In this document: one piece after another, positions 26,921 to 36,055 of the stretch
Layout: every line of letters begins with the position of its first letter
How positions within the stretch are numbered: position 1 is the first letter of the stretch
Assembly (NCBI RefSeq): GCF_040813715.1
Contig: NZ_JBFOCH010000002.1
Length of the DNA: 64,000 bases
DNA from: Mesorhizobium_K marinum
GTDB taxonomy: Bacteria > Pseudomonadota > Alphaproteobacteria > Rhizobiales > Rhizobiaceae
Reading direction: 5' to 3' (one strand)
The notes under the pieces: model-generated
Database searches by the model: none
The model's input: the letters and a program-made list of their open reading frames with translations, nothing else
Told to the model about the DNA's origin: nothing
Position numbers and translations under genes: made by a program

Positions 26921-29068
26921 CACGTACGTCTGACCGTGGCCGAGCGACGGCTCGATATGCGTGTTTTCATGAAACTCGTTGAAGGTCGAGACAACGACCA
27001 GATCCGGCCGCGGACTGAGCGCTTCGATCCAGTTCAGCCCCCTGGCGAAGGTCTCGCCCCCGTCGCGCGGGATGGCGCGGCGCGGGTTTCCGAGCCGCCT
27101 GACGTCGGCCAGACCCGTATCGTCGTAGCCCGGGGATACCGAGACAACGCGGTATTCCATGCCGGCTTCGTCGGCGCGCCGGCATGCCAGGTTCCAGATA
27201 TTCTCCAGGTTGGCGCTGTCCGCGAGCTCAAGCGGAGAGAACGGCGCGAAACCGGAAAACAGGCAATGGGTCAGCTCGTCCTCGCCCGCGCCGCCCGGAA
27301 GCCGCAGACCGGCCGCGATGTTGACCAATCCGTCGGTCGCCTTCGCCAGCGCTGCGAGCAGCCGCTCGCGCCGGTCGTGAGCGCCTGTCCAGAACCAGAA
27401 CAGGGCCGGCTTGCCCTCCAGCCGCAGGTAGTTGGGATGCGCCATGTACTGGGTTCGCAGCTTCTCAACCACCGTTGCGAGGGCTTCGGCATCGTCAGAA
27501 TAGGGAGCGATCTGCACCGCGAACCGCAACTTCGACCCCCGCTCGGCGGCGAGCCGGAACAGGCGGTCGATGCTGCCGGCTTCGATATCGTTGATTTCGG
27601 AATGGTCCACGTGGAGGTTGAGGATCGCATAGTCGAGGCCCATTGCCTCGAACTGGCCGAGATGGCGCTCGATGGTTTCGCCCTTCATCGACCCATAGTA
27701 GCCGAGCAGAGGCTGGTCGGCGACATGGCCGAACGCGGCGTTGTCGTTCCAGTGGGCCGCGCCGTAGCCCTCCGCGTACCAGAGGTAGTACTGGGCGCCA
27801 ACCAGGGTGTGGCGCGGCTTCCCGGGCGGCTCCATCGGGGGTGGGGGAGGCGCCGTTTCCAGCAGCACCGCTTCGAGTTCGCGGGCGGTCCTGTCCCAGG
27901 TGTAGAGCACCGCGGTTCGCCGTCCGGCCTCGCCCATCCTGTCGCGCAGTTCCGGATCGGACTGGAATAGCGACATCTTTTTCGCGAAGGCCGAAGGAAA
28001 GGGGGGAACGAGAAACGCGTTCTCCGGCGTGCACAGTTCGGAATAGCCTCCCTCGTTCACGGCAATCAGCGGCAGTCCGGCGGCGAAAGCCTCCAGCACG
28101 ACAATGCCGAACGGCTCGCGTATCGGAGCGAACAGGAAGGCGCTGGCTCGCGCGAAGATCAGCTCGAGCTCCGTATTCTTCAGACCGGAAAGGAAGAAGA
28201 CCCGGTCGCTGATACCCAGCCTTTCCGTCAGTTCGACGAGCCAGTCCCGCTCGGGACCCGATCCGATGACGATGAGCTGGGTTTCGTTGGTCAGCGCCAG
28301 CGCCTCGATCAGCAGCCGGATTCGCTTGTGGTCCCAGAGCTGGCTGACCGTCACGAAGAGATTCGGGTCGCGCGGCAGTTCGAGCGGCGTCGTCGGCTCG
28401 GCGCCGGGATAGACGATGTCGTCGACTTTCCGCCCATAGACCTTCTCAAGATAGTCCGCGCAGTACCGGCTGTTGGCGACGACACGCTGGGGCACGACGG
28501 AACCGTCGGCGGCCGCTATGGCTCCCAGATACGGTTCGAAAAGCCGCGCTGCGAACCGGTCGTAGTCGTATTTTGGATAGATATGCGATCCCTCGCTCTC
28601 GCCGCCGAGATATTTCTGCTCATAGCGCAGGTCGTGCAGCATGCGCAGCGGCTCGTGCGGGTACCAGACCATGGGATGGCGGTCGATCAGATGGGTCGGC
28701 CATAGATGCGTGTGATAGATCTCATGCGTCCCGATCTCGTCGCGCCAGAGCTTCGGCAGCAGGACTGCGTTGAGCAAAAGGGCGTGTTCTCCTTCGAAGA
28801 ACGGCGTCAGGAGACGCCGGGACACCCGGTCCGTGATGCCGTGCTCCTCAAGCAGGCGATCGTTGATCGCGGCGGAGTAGAGCGTGATCCTGTGCCGCTT
28901 CTGCCACCTGGCGAGGCACTCGATGACGACGCGCTCCGCTCCGCCATATTTCTCCAGGGAGGGAATGACGAGAGCCAGGTCCAGACTGCGGGCGTCGTGA
29001 TCTATCTCTGCCTCCTGTCTAAGCGATGTTGCAACGAATTGAGCGGTGTTCGGAGCGCGCCGGTTCAC
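26864..29068 (-). CDS. Fusion of GT4 glycosyltransferase and WbsX/GH99-like domain
   Basis: A 734-aa two-domain protein. Residues about 25-400 are a GT-B glycosyltransferase (SLEKYGGAERVVIECLARWQ, VTVSQLWDHKRIRLLIEAL, EPFGIVVLEAFAAGLPLIAV). A proline-rich linker (APPPPPMEPPG) leads to a WbsX-like domain (about 425-734) related to the GH99 fold, with VGAQYYLWYAEGYG, NLHVDHSEINDIEAG, FWFWTGAHDR and the C-terminal STFNEFHENTHIEPS signature. WbsX domains occur in O-antigen clusters and are assumed to be glycosyltransferases or alpha-mannosidase-like. Its ATG overlaps the radical SAM gene stop. Confidence 0.87.
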   Translation of the reverse strand: MNRRAPNTAQFVATSLRQEAEIDHDARSLDLALVIPSLEKYGGAERVVIECLARWQKRHRITLYSAAINDRLLEEHGITDRVSRRLLTPFFEGEHALLLNAVLLPKLWRDEIGTHEIYHTHLWPTHLIDRHPMVWYPHEPLRMLHDLRYEQKYLGGESEGSHIYPKYDYDRFAARLFEPYLGAIAAADGSVVPQRVVANSRYCADYLEKVYGRKVDDIVYPGAEPTTPLELPRDPNLFVTVSQLWDHKRIRLLIEALALTNETQLIVIGSGPERDWLVELTERLGISDRVFFLSGLKNTELELIFARASAFLFAPIREPFGIVVLEAFAAGLPLIAVNEGGYSELCTPENAFLVPPFPSAFAKKMSLFQSDPELRDRMGEAGRRTAVLYTWDRTARELEAVLLETAPPPPPMEPPGKPRHTLVGAQYYLWYAEGYGAAHWNDNAAFGHVADQPLLGYYGSMKGETIERHLGQFEAMGLDYAILNLHVDHSEINDIEAGSIDRLFRLAAERGSKLRFAVQIAPYSDDAEALATVVEKLRTQYMAHPNYLRLEGKPALFWFWTGAHDRRERLLAALAKATDGLVNIAAGLRLPGGAGEDELTHCLFSGFAPFSPLELADSANLENIWNLACRRADEAGMEYRVVSVSPGYDDTGLADVRRLGNPRRAIPRDGGETFARGLNWIEALSPRPDLVVVSTFNEFHENTHIEPSLGHGQTYVELTRQFVERLRSASDARP

Positions 29069-30847
29069 GCGCGCCGGCGGTTGCGAGATGGTGGACTTGT
29101 CTGCGTCGCCGGACGTTTCGCCATCTGCTTCACGATCGGGCAGCCTTGCGCCCTATCGCAATATTTGCCCAGTCGGCCCTGGCTAAGGTCGCGGCGAAGT
29201 TCGACCATCGGCTGCGAATTGAACGCTGCATGCAGGCTGGATTCGAGCTGGCTCTCGTCGATGTCCTGCCATGGGATCATCGCTTCACGGCCATAGCAGC
29301 AGGGCATGATCCCCCGGTCGAGCAGGTACGCGGTCTTCCAGGGTTCCGAGCAAATCGGCGTGCCGTCATGGGCTGGGCCGCTGTTGCGCGCGAATTCATC
29401 CCATTCGATCGACACGGCCATATCGTTGGCTAGCCCTTCCGCAAGGCAGGCCTCGCCGATCGGAGACAGCTCGTCCGCGTCGAGGCATTCGGCGTCGTAG
29501 TCGAACTGCCAGCCATGATGGACCAGGCGTCGGGTGTCCAGGCGGTCCTCGACATAGAGCGTCCGGAACGTGACGCGNCAACAGGCGTCGAGTGTCCAGG
29601 CGGTCCTCGATATAGAGCGTCCGGAACGTGACGCGATCGACGCCGACGTCTTTCATCAGGCTCAGAAAGTCGGAAATCTCGCCGCGATTGGAACGCATGA
29701 CGATGAAGCTGACAAACACCTCAGGCAGTCCGCCGAAAGCGGCCCGTTCACTGCACAGCGCCCTCAGGTTCTTGACGACGAGGTCGAACCGATGGTCTCG
29801 GTAGCGGTTGTAGCCGGCGGCCGTCGCGGCATCGACCGACACGTGAACGCGCGCCGGACGGCCGAGAAGCAGGTCGCGCTTCTTCTTCGACAGAGTCTGT
29901 CCGTTCGATGTGAACTCGAATGTCCTGCCGGCCTGGGTCGCCATGTCGACCACCTCGCCGAAGGACGCCTCGAGAGGAGGCTCGCCGTAGCTGCAGTCGT
30001 TGACCGCGAGCGCGAGGTCCATGAACCGCCCCATGTCGGACAGGAACTTTGGCGTGAAGGTTGGAGAACCCCGTTCCATGCGCTTGGCCCAGTCCCATGA
30101 GCAATAGACGCAGGGCTTTTCGTTGGCGATGTTGCAGCGCTTCGACATCGTGATGCGCAGATGCGTCGGGAAGGACACTAGCTGTTCGCGGCCTTCGGCG
30201 AATTCTGCGCTGTTCAGGAGCGCGTTGGCATGACGCCGCTTGCGGATTTCATGGAGTTCCGGGTCGTCGTGGAAGGTCACTTCCCGGATCATCAAGCCCA
30301 GCGCCCTCGTGTCGTCGGGTGCCTGGAAGGCGAGGCCGACCTCGAACTCGACGGACGTCGCGTCGGCGAGCCGAAGATCGACGACCTGCCATCCCTGGAG
30401 NGCCAGTTGTTCGCGGCCTTCGGCGAATTCTGCGCTGTTCAGGAGCGCGTTGGCATGACGCCGCTTGCGGATTTCATGGAGTTCCGGGTCGTCGTGGAAG
30501 GTCACTTCCCGGATCATCAAGCCCAGCGCCCTCGTGTCGTCGGGTGCCTGGAAGGCGAGGCCGACCTCGAACTCGACGGACGTCGCGTCGGCGAGCCGAA
30601 GATCGACGACCTGCCATCCCTGGAGCAAACGCAGATGGGAGCGCTTGCCGCCCGCTTGGACGGTGAGCGAGTTGCCCTGCAGCGGCGACGCCAGTTCCAG
30701 GCAGGCGAANACGAAACGACCGGGTCCGGGGGCGGCGGGCGCCGCCAGCGCAAAACGAGGTCTGGTCCAGCGAAACGGACCCTCCCGGTCGCGTTCCCAT
30801 TCCCAGAATCCGGCGTCGGAATCTCTGCCGGCCACTGAATTGAGCAT
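29065..30847 (-). CDS. Radical SAM/SPASM protein of the polysaccharide cluster (split by contig gaps)
   Basis: Removing the overlaps at N 29578 (58 bp) and N 30401 (225 bp) leaves 499 aa in one frame; the N at 30710 is a single unread base with no repeat. Residues about 1-130 form a beta-rich N-terminal domain (GWQVVDLRLADATSVEFEVG). The radical SAM core starts with an unusual C-x7-C-x2-C cluster (CNIANEKPCVYC) and continues through EFTSNGQTLS and VHVSVDAAT. The C-terminal SPASM-like region has ICSEPWKTAYLLDRGIMPCC and CDRAQGC, enough cysteines for an auxiliary cluster. It probably modifies a sugar or lipid-linked glycan; the substrate is unknown. Coupled to the GT4-WbsX gene (ATGA). Confidence 0.82.
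29521..29635. repeat. Contig-overlap duplication at N 29578
   Basis: About 57 bp on each side of the N match with a few substitutions (for example GACATAGAGC versus GATATAGAGC). Confidence 0.8.
30177..30625. repeat. Contig-overlap duplication at N 30401
   Basis: About 224 bp ending at 30400 recur from 30402. The 225-bp offset is in frame, so a naive translation repeats 75 residues of the radical SAM protein. Confidence 0.85.
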
Positions 30848-30886
30848 TGGGCGTTCAACCCGCGCGTCCGGGCCCCCGCTAGTCGG

Positions 30887-32074
30887 TTACACCAGTTCCG
30901 AATAGATCGATTTCAGTTCGGCAACAACCTCGTGCCATGTGGGCGGAATGAAGGCCGAAGGAGCGGCGCAAGTCAATCGTTGCGCCAGCGCGTCCGAAAT
31001 CGCCGCGGCGATGGAGGAAACGGACATCGGATCGACATAGCGGGCAGCCGACCCGAAATACTCGCGCGTCGATCCTTCGCCGGTGATAACGACCGGCGCG
31101 CCCTGGGCCGCGGCCTCCAGCGCCGCAAGTCCAGGCGTCTCGAAGAGGCTTGGCAGCGCGAAAACCGTGCATGCCGCGTAGGCCGAACGGATGAGCTCGC
31201 CGGTATGCTCCAGATTGCCGACATAACGCAACTTCGAGCCGCCGGCGTGCCGCACCGCAGCAAGGTAGTCCTGGTCGCGGGCTCCGCCGGCGAGAACGAG
31301 TGTCGCGTCTTCGATCCCTTGCATGGCTTCGGCAAGCCGCAACTGGTTCTTGCGCGGCTCGATGTTGCCGACGCACAGCACGATATCGCCGGTGATGTCG
31401 AAGGCACTGCGGAACGCGTCCGGGTCGGACTTTCTAAGGAAGCACTCGTCGACCGCGTTGCGGACGGTGACAAATTTCGCAACCGGAAGTTCCAGGAGCC
31501 CGGAAAGCACGGCGCTTTCGGCCTCGGAATTCGTGACCACTCTGTCTGCGAGAAACAACTGGTGACGGATTTCGTCGATCGGAAAGCCGGCGGCGGTCTC
31601 TCTGGTGACCCAGAGGCTCGACGAGACGACCAGCGGCAACCCGAGCTGCTTNCTAAGGAAGCACTCGTCGACCGCGTTGCGGACGGTGACAAATTTCGCA
31701 ACCGGAAGTTCCAGGAGCCCGGAAAGCACGGCGCTTTCGGCCTCGGAATTCGTGACCACTCTGTCTGCGAGAAACAACTGGTGACGGATTTCGTCGATCG
31801 GAAAGCCGGCGGCGGTCTCTCTGGTGACCCAGAGGCTCGACGAGACGACCAGCGGCAACCCGAGCTGCTTCACAAAGGCGCAAAAATGCGACGAGCCGCC
31901 CACGCAGGAAAAATAGTGGACGATGTCGTGTTCCATGAAGCGGGGGTTCCAGGGGTCGAACCGCGCGACCTCGATTCCTGCGTCGGCAAGGTGGCGCTCG
32001 TAGGCGAGCAGCTGCACCTCGCCCCCGCCGGGCGTGTGGAAGGCCATGGGATAGGTGGCGAACAGGACTTTCAC
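30887..32074 (-). CDS. GT4 glycosyltransferase
   Basis: Starts MKVLFATYPMAFHTPGGGE, with the Gly-rich GT-B N-terminal loop. The C-terminal donor-binding half includes VLCVGNIEPRKNQLRLAEAM, LRYVGNLEHTGELIRSAYA and the E-x7-E motif ETPGLAALEAA. Removing the 219-bp in-frame duplication around N 31652 leaves 322 aa, slightly short for GT4. The ATG overlaps the stop of the upstream glycosyltransferase (ATGA). Confidence 0.87.
   Translation of the reverse strand: MKVLFATYPMAFHTPGGGEVQLLAYERHLADAGIEVARFDPWNPRFMEHDIVHYFSCVGGSSHFCAFVKQLGLPLVVSSSLWVTRETAAGFPIDEIRHQLFLADRVVTNSEAESAVLSGLLELPVAKFVTVRNAVDECFLXKQLGLPLVVSSSLWVTRETAAGFPIDEIRHQLFLADRVVTNSEAESAVLSGLLELPVAKFVTVRNAVDECFLRKSDPDAFRSAFDITGDIVLCVGNIEPRKNQLRLAEAMQGIEDATLVLAGGARDQDYLAAVRHAGGSKLRYVGNLEHTGELIRSAYAACTVFALPSLFETPGLAALEAAAQGAPVVITGEGSTREYFGSAARYVDPMSVSSIAAAISDALAQRLTCAAPSAFIPPTWHEVVAELKSIYSELV
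31434..31870. repeat. Contig-overlap duplication at N 31652
   Basis: Bases 31434-31651 recur at 31653-31870 without visible differences. An unmerged overlap inside the GT4 gene. Confidence 0.88.
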
Positions 32075-33397
32075 GACGCCACCCCGCGGCGCGCGGGCGT
32101 CTGCGCATTGATCTCCAGCATCGTCTCCTGCCGCCTTTTCCAGGTGTTGTCGCCAACCGCGGCGGCGGCCTCGTGCGCCGACAGGCGGCCGCGCCTCAAC
32201 TGGCGCTCCACCGCGACCGCGAATCCCTCGACCCCGTCTCCCGCTTCCAGAAATGTCGCGTCGCCCTGCAGGAACGCCAGCCCCGTCGAGGCGACCGGCA
32301 CGCCGCCGGCCAGGTATTCGTGATACTTCATCGGGTACATGGATGCCGTGTACCGGTTGAGCCGCATCGGCAGCAGGCCGACGTCCATCCCGCGCAGATA
32401 GGACGGCAGGTCACCATAGTCCTTGCCGCCAAGGAAGTGCACGTTCGCCATCCGCCGCAATGCCGCGAAGTGGTGGCCGGGCTGAACCGGCGGCTCGTCG
32501 CCGATCAGGATGATCTGCCAGTCCGGACGGCGCTCGGCGAGACCCAGCAGCAGGTCGGTGTCGATCTTGTAGGCCGAGAGGGTGCCGTGAAAGCCGAGCC
32601 GCGGCCCCGGAATGCGGGCCAGATCGTCCGGCAGGGGACCCGGCGCCATCGCGGTTGCGAAGTGGGCAGGGTCCACCACGTTCGGAACCAGGTGCACGTT
32701 GCCGTTGAGCTTGCGCGCCTTCGCTGCGAGCGGCGGCGCGGTGACGAAGACGACGTCGCTGGCCTTCAGGATTTCCGTCTCCGCCTCCTCGTAGCGCGCC
32801 ACGTCGACGCCGGGAATTGCCGCGATGTCGTCGACGCAATGGTAGCTGAGCGTGCCAATCTCGATGCCGTCCAGGATATCGCGGACGAACGGATGATAGG
32901 CCCACACTTCCGGGCTTCGGAAGCCGGCCTTCTTGAGGAACCGGACCAGCGAGGACCGGACCATGGCACGGTTCAGTCCGCGAACCGCGCCGTGGTCGCG
33001 TCCCCAGGGAATCACCGCCGGCGACAGCACCCACAGGTTGGCGCGCACCTGCCTGGGGCCGGNGGACCAGCGAGGACCGGACCATGGCACGGTTCAGTCC
33101 GCGAACCGCGCCGTGGTCGCGTCCCCAGGGAATCACCGCCGGCGACAGCACCCACAGGTTGGCGCGCACCTGCCTGGGACCGGACACCAGGTTCCGGACG
33201 CCGCTCTTCAGGCGGGCGGCGAGCCGTCCGATATCGCGGCGGCTGGCAAGGTTGGGCCTCCGGATGCCTGGGGTTTCGACATAGAGCACGCGATGCCCGC
33301 TCTCTGCGAGATTGGCGGCGACATGCTGCTTGTTCGTCCAATAGCGGGTCGCCCAGTCGGCGGTCGAGAACAGGACGATGTCGGGGCGCTCGGGCAT
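32071..33397 (-). CDS. TuaH-like GT4 glycosyltransferase (split by a contig gap)
   Basis: Starts MPERPDIVLFSTADWATRYW and continues NKQHVAANLAESGHRVLYVE, the N-terminus typical of TuaH-like glycosyltransferases. The C-terminal half shows RLGFHGTLSAYKIDTDLLLG, HFLGGKDYGDLPSYLRGMD and KYHEYLAGGVPVAST. The N at 33063 with a 120-bp overlap breaks the frame; removing 121 bp gives 401 aa, the family length. It begins one base after the wecB stop and overlaps the next glycosyltransferase by four bases. Confidence 0.87.
32943..33183. repeat. Contig-overlap duplication at N 33063
   Basis: Bases 32943-33062 recur at 33064-33183 with one substitution near the end (GGGGCC versus GGGACC). Confidence 0.88.
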
Positions 33398-33398
33398 G

Positions 33399-34502
33399 TC
33401 AGTCCGACGCGAGCAGCGTTTCGGCGATACGGCGTGACGCTGAGCCGTCGCCGTAGGGATTGGCGACCCCGGCAAGCCGGGCCCGCCGCTGCGGGTCGTC
33501 CAGCCATCCGGACACTTCGGACACGATCCTGTCGGGATCCCGGCCTGCGAGGCTCGCGAACCCGGCCTCGATGCCTTCGGGCCGTTCGGTCTGGTCGCGC
33601 ATGACCACGACGGGCTTGCGATACGTTGCGACCTCTTCCTGTAGCCCGCCTGAATCGGTCAGGACGAGATCGCAGCGGTCCAGCGCATGCAGGGTTTCGA
33701 CATATCCGAACGGTTCTCGCAGGAACACGTTGTCGATGCCGGCGAGTTCGACCTGAAACACGGTCCGCACGTCGGGCTCGGGATGCATGGGCAGAACCAG
33801 GCGATGGAGCGGATACCGCGCCGCAAGCCGGCGGATCGCCGAACAGATATCCAGGAGGGTCTGGCCGCGGTTCTCGCGCCGGTGGCAGCTGACCAGGACA
33901 AGCGGACCGTCAGGCAGCGCAAGCGCTGCGTCCAGCGCCTTCCAGTCTTCCTCGCGGCGGCCGGCCCGCGCCAGCGCCACGGCATCGACCACCGTGTTGC
34001 CGGACATGACCACCTTGGTTCGGTCCACGCCTTCCGAAACCAGATTGGCTGCGGCACGGACGGTCGGCGCAAAATGCCATCGGGCAATCCTCGCCAGCAT
34101 CTGCCGGTTGCCTTCCTCGGGGAACGGCATTGCCAGGTTCCCGGTCCGCAACCCCGCTTCGACATGCGCAACCGGGATGCTCCGGTAGTAGGCCGCGAGC
34201 CCGGCCGCAAAAGCCGAGTTGGTGTCGCCCTGCACCACCACCCAGTCCGGCTTTTGCCCAACCAGCGCCAGGTCCAGCGCCGCGGTCATCGACGCCGTGA
34301 GTTGGGCAAGCGACGGGCGGCCTTCAATGGGCGGTAGCGCGAGGTCGGGAACGATGCCGAAATCGGCAAGCGCGCCGACGGCGAGTCGTGGATGCTGGCC
34401 GGTCGTCGCGACGACGACGTCCGCCTTCGGGCGCAGCGCGGCGACGACTGGGGCGAGCTTGATCGCCTCTGGCCGCGTTCCGATCGCCACGAACACCTTC
34501 AT
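33399..34502 (-). CDS. wecB: UDP-N-acetylglucosamine 2-epimerase (non-hydrolysing)
   Basis: A 367-aa epimerase that makes UDP-ManNAc from UDP-GlcNAc. Family motifs are present: IGTRPEAIKLAPV, VVVQGDTNSAFAAGLAA, VAHVEAGLRTGNLAMPFPEE with NRQMLARIA, SGNTVVDA, VSCHRRENRG, MHPEPDV, LTDSGGLQEE and MRDQTERPEGIEAG. In this cluster UDP-ManNAc or its oxidised form is a probable precursor of the exported glycan. The ATG overlaps the upstream NodB-like gene stop (ATGA). Confidence 0.93.
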   Translation of the reverse strand: MKVFVAIGTRPEAIKLAPVVAALRPKADVVVATTGQHPRLAVGALADFGIVPDLALPPIEGRPSLAQLTASMTAALDLALVGQKPDWVVVQGDTNSAFAAGLAAYYRSIPVAHVEAGLRTGNLAMPFPEEGNRQMLARIARWHFAPTVRAAANLVSEGVDRTKVVMSGNTVVDAVALARAGRREEDWKALDAALALPDGPLVLVSCHRRENRGQTLLDICSAIRRLAARYPLHRLVLPMHPEPDVRTVFQVELAGIDNVFLREPFGYVETLHALDRCDLVLTDSGGLQEEVATYRKPVVVMRDQTERPEGIEAGFASLAGRDPDRIVSEVSGWLDDPQRRARLAGVANPYGDGSASRRIAETLLASD

Positions 34503-36055
34503 CGCAGGTGCATTCCATCGAAGATTTCGACCAGCTTGCCACGGTATTCCACGCAGGCGCCCCTTTTGTCGCCGTTATCGAGCCCGAATGCAAAGCCGCC
34601 GTCCTTTGCGACCACCTCCGTCCGGGCGTTCGCCGCAAGGAAGTCGAGAACCGCTTCCATGCCGAGATAGAGCGGGCTTTTCGCCGTTGCCGCAATGTGG
34701 TCGAGAAGCTTTCGGTGCGCCTCGATCCGCGCGTCCTCGTTACTCCAACCGTAGCTGTATCGCGCCGAAAACGGGTGATCGGTGTAGGCGAAGATCGATC
34801 GCGTTTCGAGAGCGGTGTCGAAGGCCTGGCGATAGGTCGCCAGCGGATCGCCGCCCGGAAGCATGCAGTCGCCGTGCAGCATGCACTGCTGCGACTGCCC
34901 GACAAACCCCCTGGGCAGGCCGGCAAGGCTGCCGCCCCGGGCGAGATTGAATGCGGGATCGCCGCCGACGTTGCCTCCGACGCAGCCCTCGTAGCCCGCC
35001 GCGTGCAACGCTTGCAGCGCATAGCCGGGCGTCTGATGAAACGGCGAGACCGCGTACCTCGGGCGCCGGCCGGTGACCTGTTCGAGGCGCGTCGCGGATG
35101 ACAGGGCCTCTTCCAAAGCGGCTGCGTAACTGCCGCCCCAGTTCGCCATATGGGTTGCCGAGTGGGACAGGATGCTGCCACCGCCGGAAAGAACGTCGGC
35201 GAGGAGGGGAAACTCGCCGTCGAGAAGGGCGGTCTTGACGGCGAGCGACAGGGGTACGCCCCATTGTCGATAGGCGAGCCAGAGGCGCCGCGCGGACTCG
35301 ATGTCCTCGTCGCAATCCAGACGCATGGTGACGACCGCGTCGTGGCCGAAGGGGATCTCGCTGAGAACGGGCTGCGCCGGCAACTCGTCCGCGCGATGCG
35401 ACGACAGGAACATTTCGACCAGGCGCCACTCGAAGGAATCGATCGGTCCGACCGGCCGGTTGAACCACAGGGTCGACGAGTCCGGTTGATCCAGCAGCGC
35501 CGCGTAGCTGCCGACCTTGCGCCCCGGCGCCGCCATCAATGCCGCAAGCTCGATGTCGGGCGGGACGTCCGTGACTTCGCCGAGGCCCCAGATCGTTTGC
35601 CCGGAGGCGATCGATCCGTATCCGAGATTGTTCCACTCATCGGCGTAGTCGAACCGCTGCAGCGGCCTGCGCCACGCGTTGCCGCCGAGCCGGCGCGCGA
35701 GCGGGCCGTACTGAACGAATGCGGGGCTTTCGCGGAACTCATGAACCGGCGCGGCTTGCGCTGCTCCGTCGAACGCGGTGGCACCGTTGCGGGGTTTGAG
35801 GCTCGCGCCGAGCAGTTCGCGCAGAAACGATGGCGGCCTGCCGAACACGATCAGCTTTCTTGGACCGCCGGCCAGCCAGGAGCGCATGATGTCGCCATTG
35901 CCCTCGCCGGGATCGACGAAAGCGGCGATGCCGGCATCAAGGGGCTCTGTCCGGGACTGAAGGCCGACCTGGCCATGGCCGACCGACCGTCGCAGCGCCG
36001 CCGCGACCAGCCTTCTGGCGTCCGCCGATCCGCCGTGCCCGACGACCTTGATCAA
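34499..36055 (-). CDS. NodB-homology polysaccharide deacetylase-like protein
   Basis: A 518-aa protein started at TTG (36055), which overlaps the upstream stop (TTGA). The first 190 residues form a domain without a known signature (ends near WNNLGYGSIASG). The catalytic region resembles the NodB fold: motif 1 MRLDCDED in place of TFDDG, motif 2 LSHSATHMANW with the H-S-x-x-H metal pair, and motif 3 RYAVSPFHQTPGY. Metal ligands Asp, His and His are therefore present. It has no signal peptide, so it may act on a lipid-linked or nucleotide-linked intermediate in the cytoplasm; this is inference. The C-terminal 60 residues contain a beta region (DNGDKRGACVEYRGKLVEIF). Confidence 0.8.
   Translation of the reverse strand: MIKVVGHGGSADARRLVAAALRRSVGHGQVGLQSRTEPLDAGIAAFVDPGEGNGDIMRSWLAGGPRKLIVFGRPPSFLRELLGASLKPRNGATAFDGAAQAAPVHEFRESPAFVQYGPLARRLGGNAWRRPLQRFDYADEWNNLGYGSIASGQTIWGLGEVTDVPPDIELAALMAAPGRKVGSYAALLDQPDSSTLWFNRPVGPIDSFEWRLVEMFLSSHRADELPAQPVLSEIPFGHDAVVTMRLDCDEDIESARRLWLAYRQWGVPLSLAVKTALLDGEFPLLADVLSGGGSILSHSATHMANWGGSYAAALEEALSSATRLEQVTGRRPRYAVSPFHQTPGYALQALHAAGYEGCVGGNVGGDPAFNLARGGSLAGLPRGFVGQSQQCMLHGDCMLPGGDPLATYRQAFDTALETRSIFAYTDHPFSARYSYGWSNEDARIEAHRKLLDHIAATAKSPLYLGMEAVLDFLAANARTEVVAKDGGFAFGLDNGDKRGACVEYRGKLVEIFDGMHLR

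Noticed and set aside
30710..30710. Gap with duplication in the radical SAM gene
   Set aside because: No repeat flanks this N and the frame stays open through it, so it is treated as one unread base.
34499..36055. Nodulation gene nodB
   Set aside because: Motif 1 differs, the protein is far longer than NodB, and no nodA or nodC is nearby.
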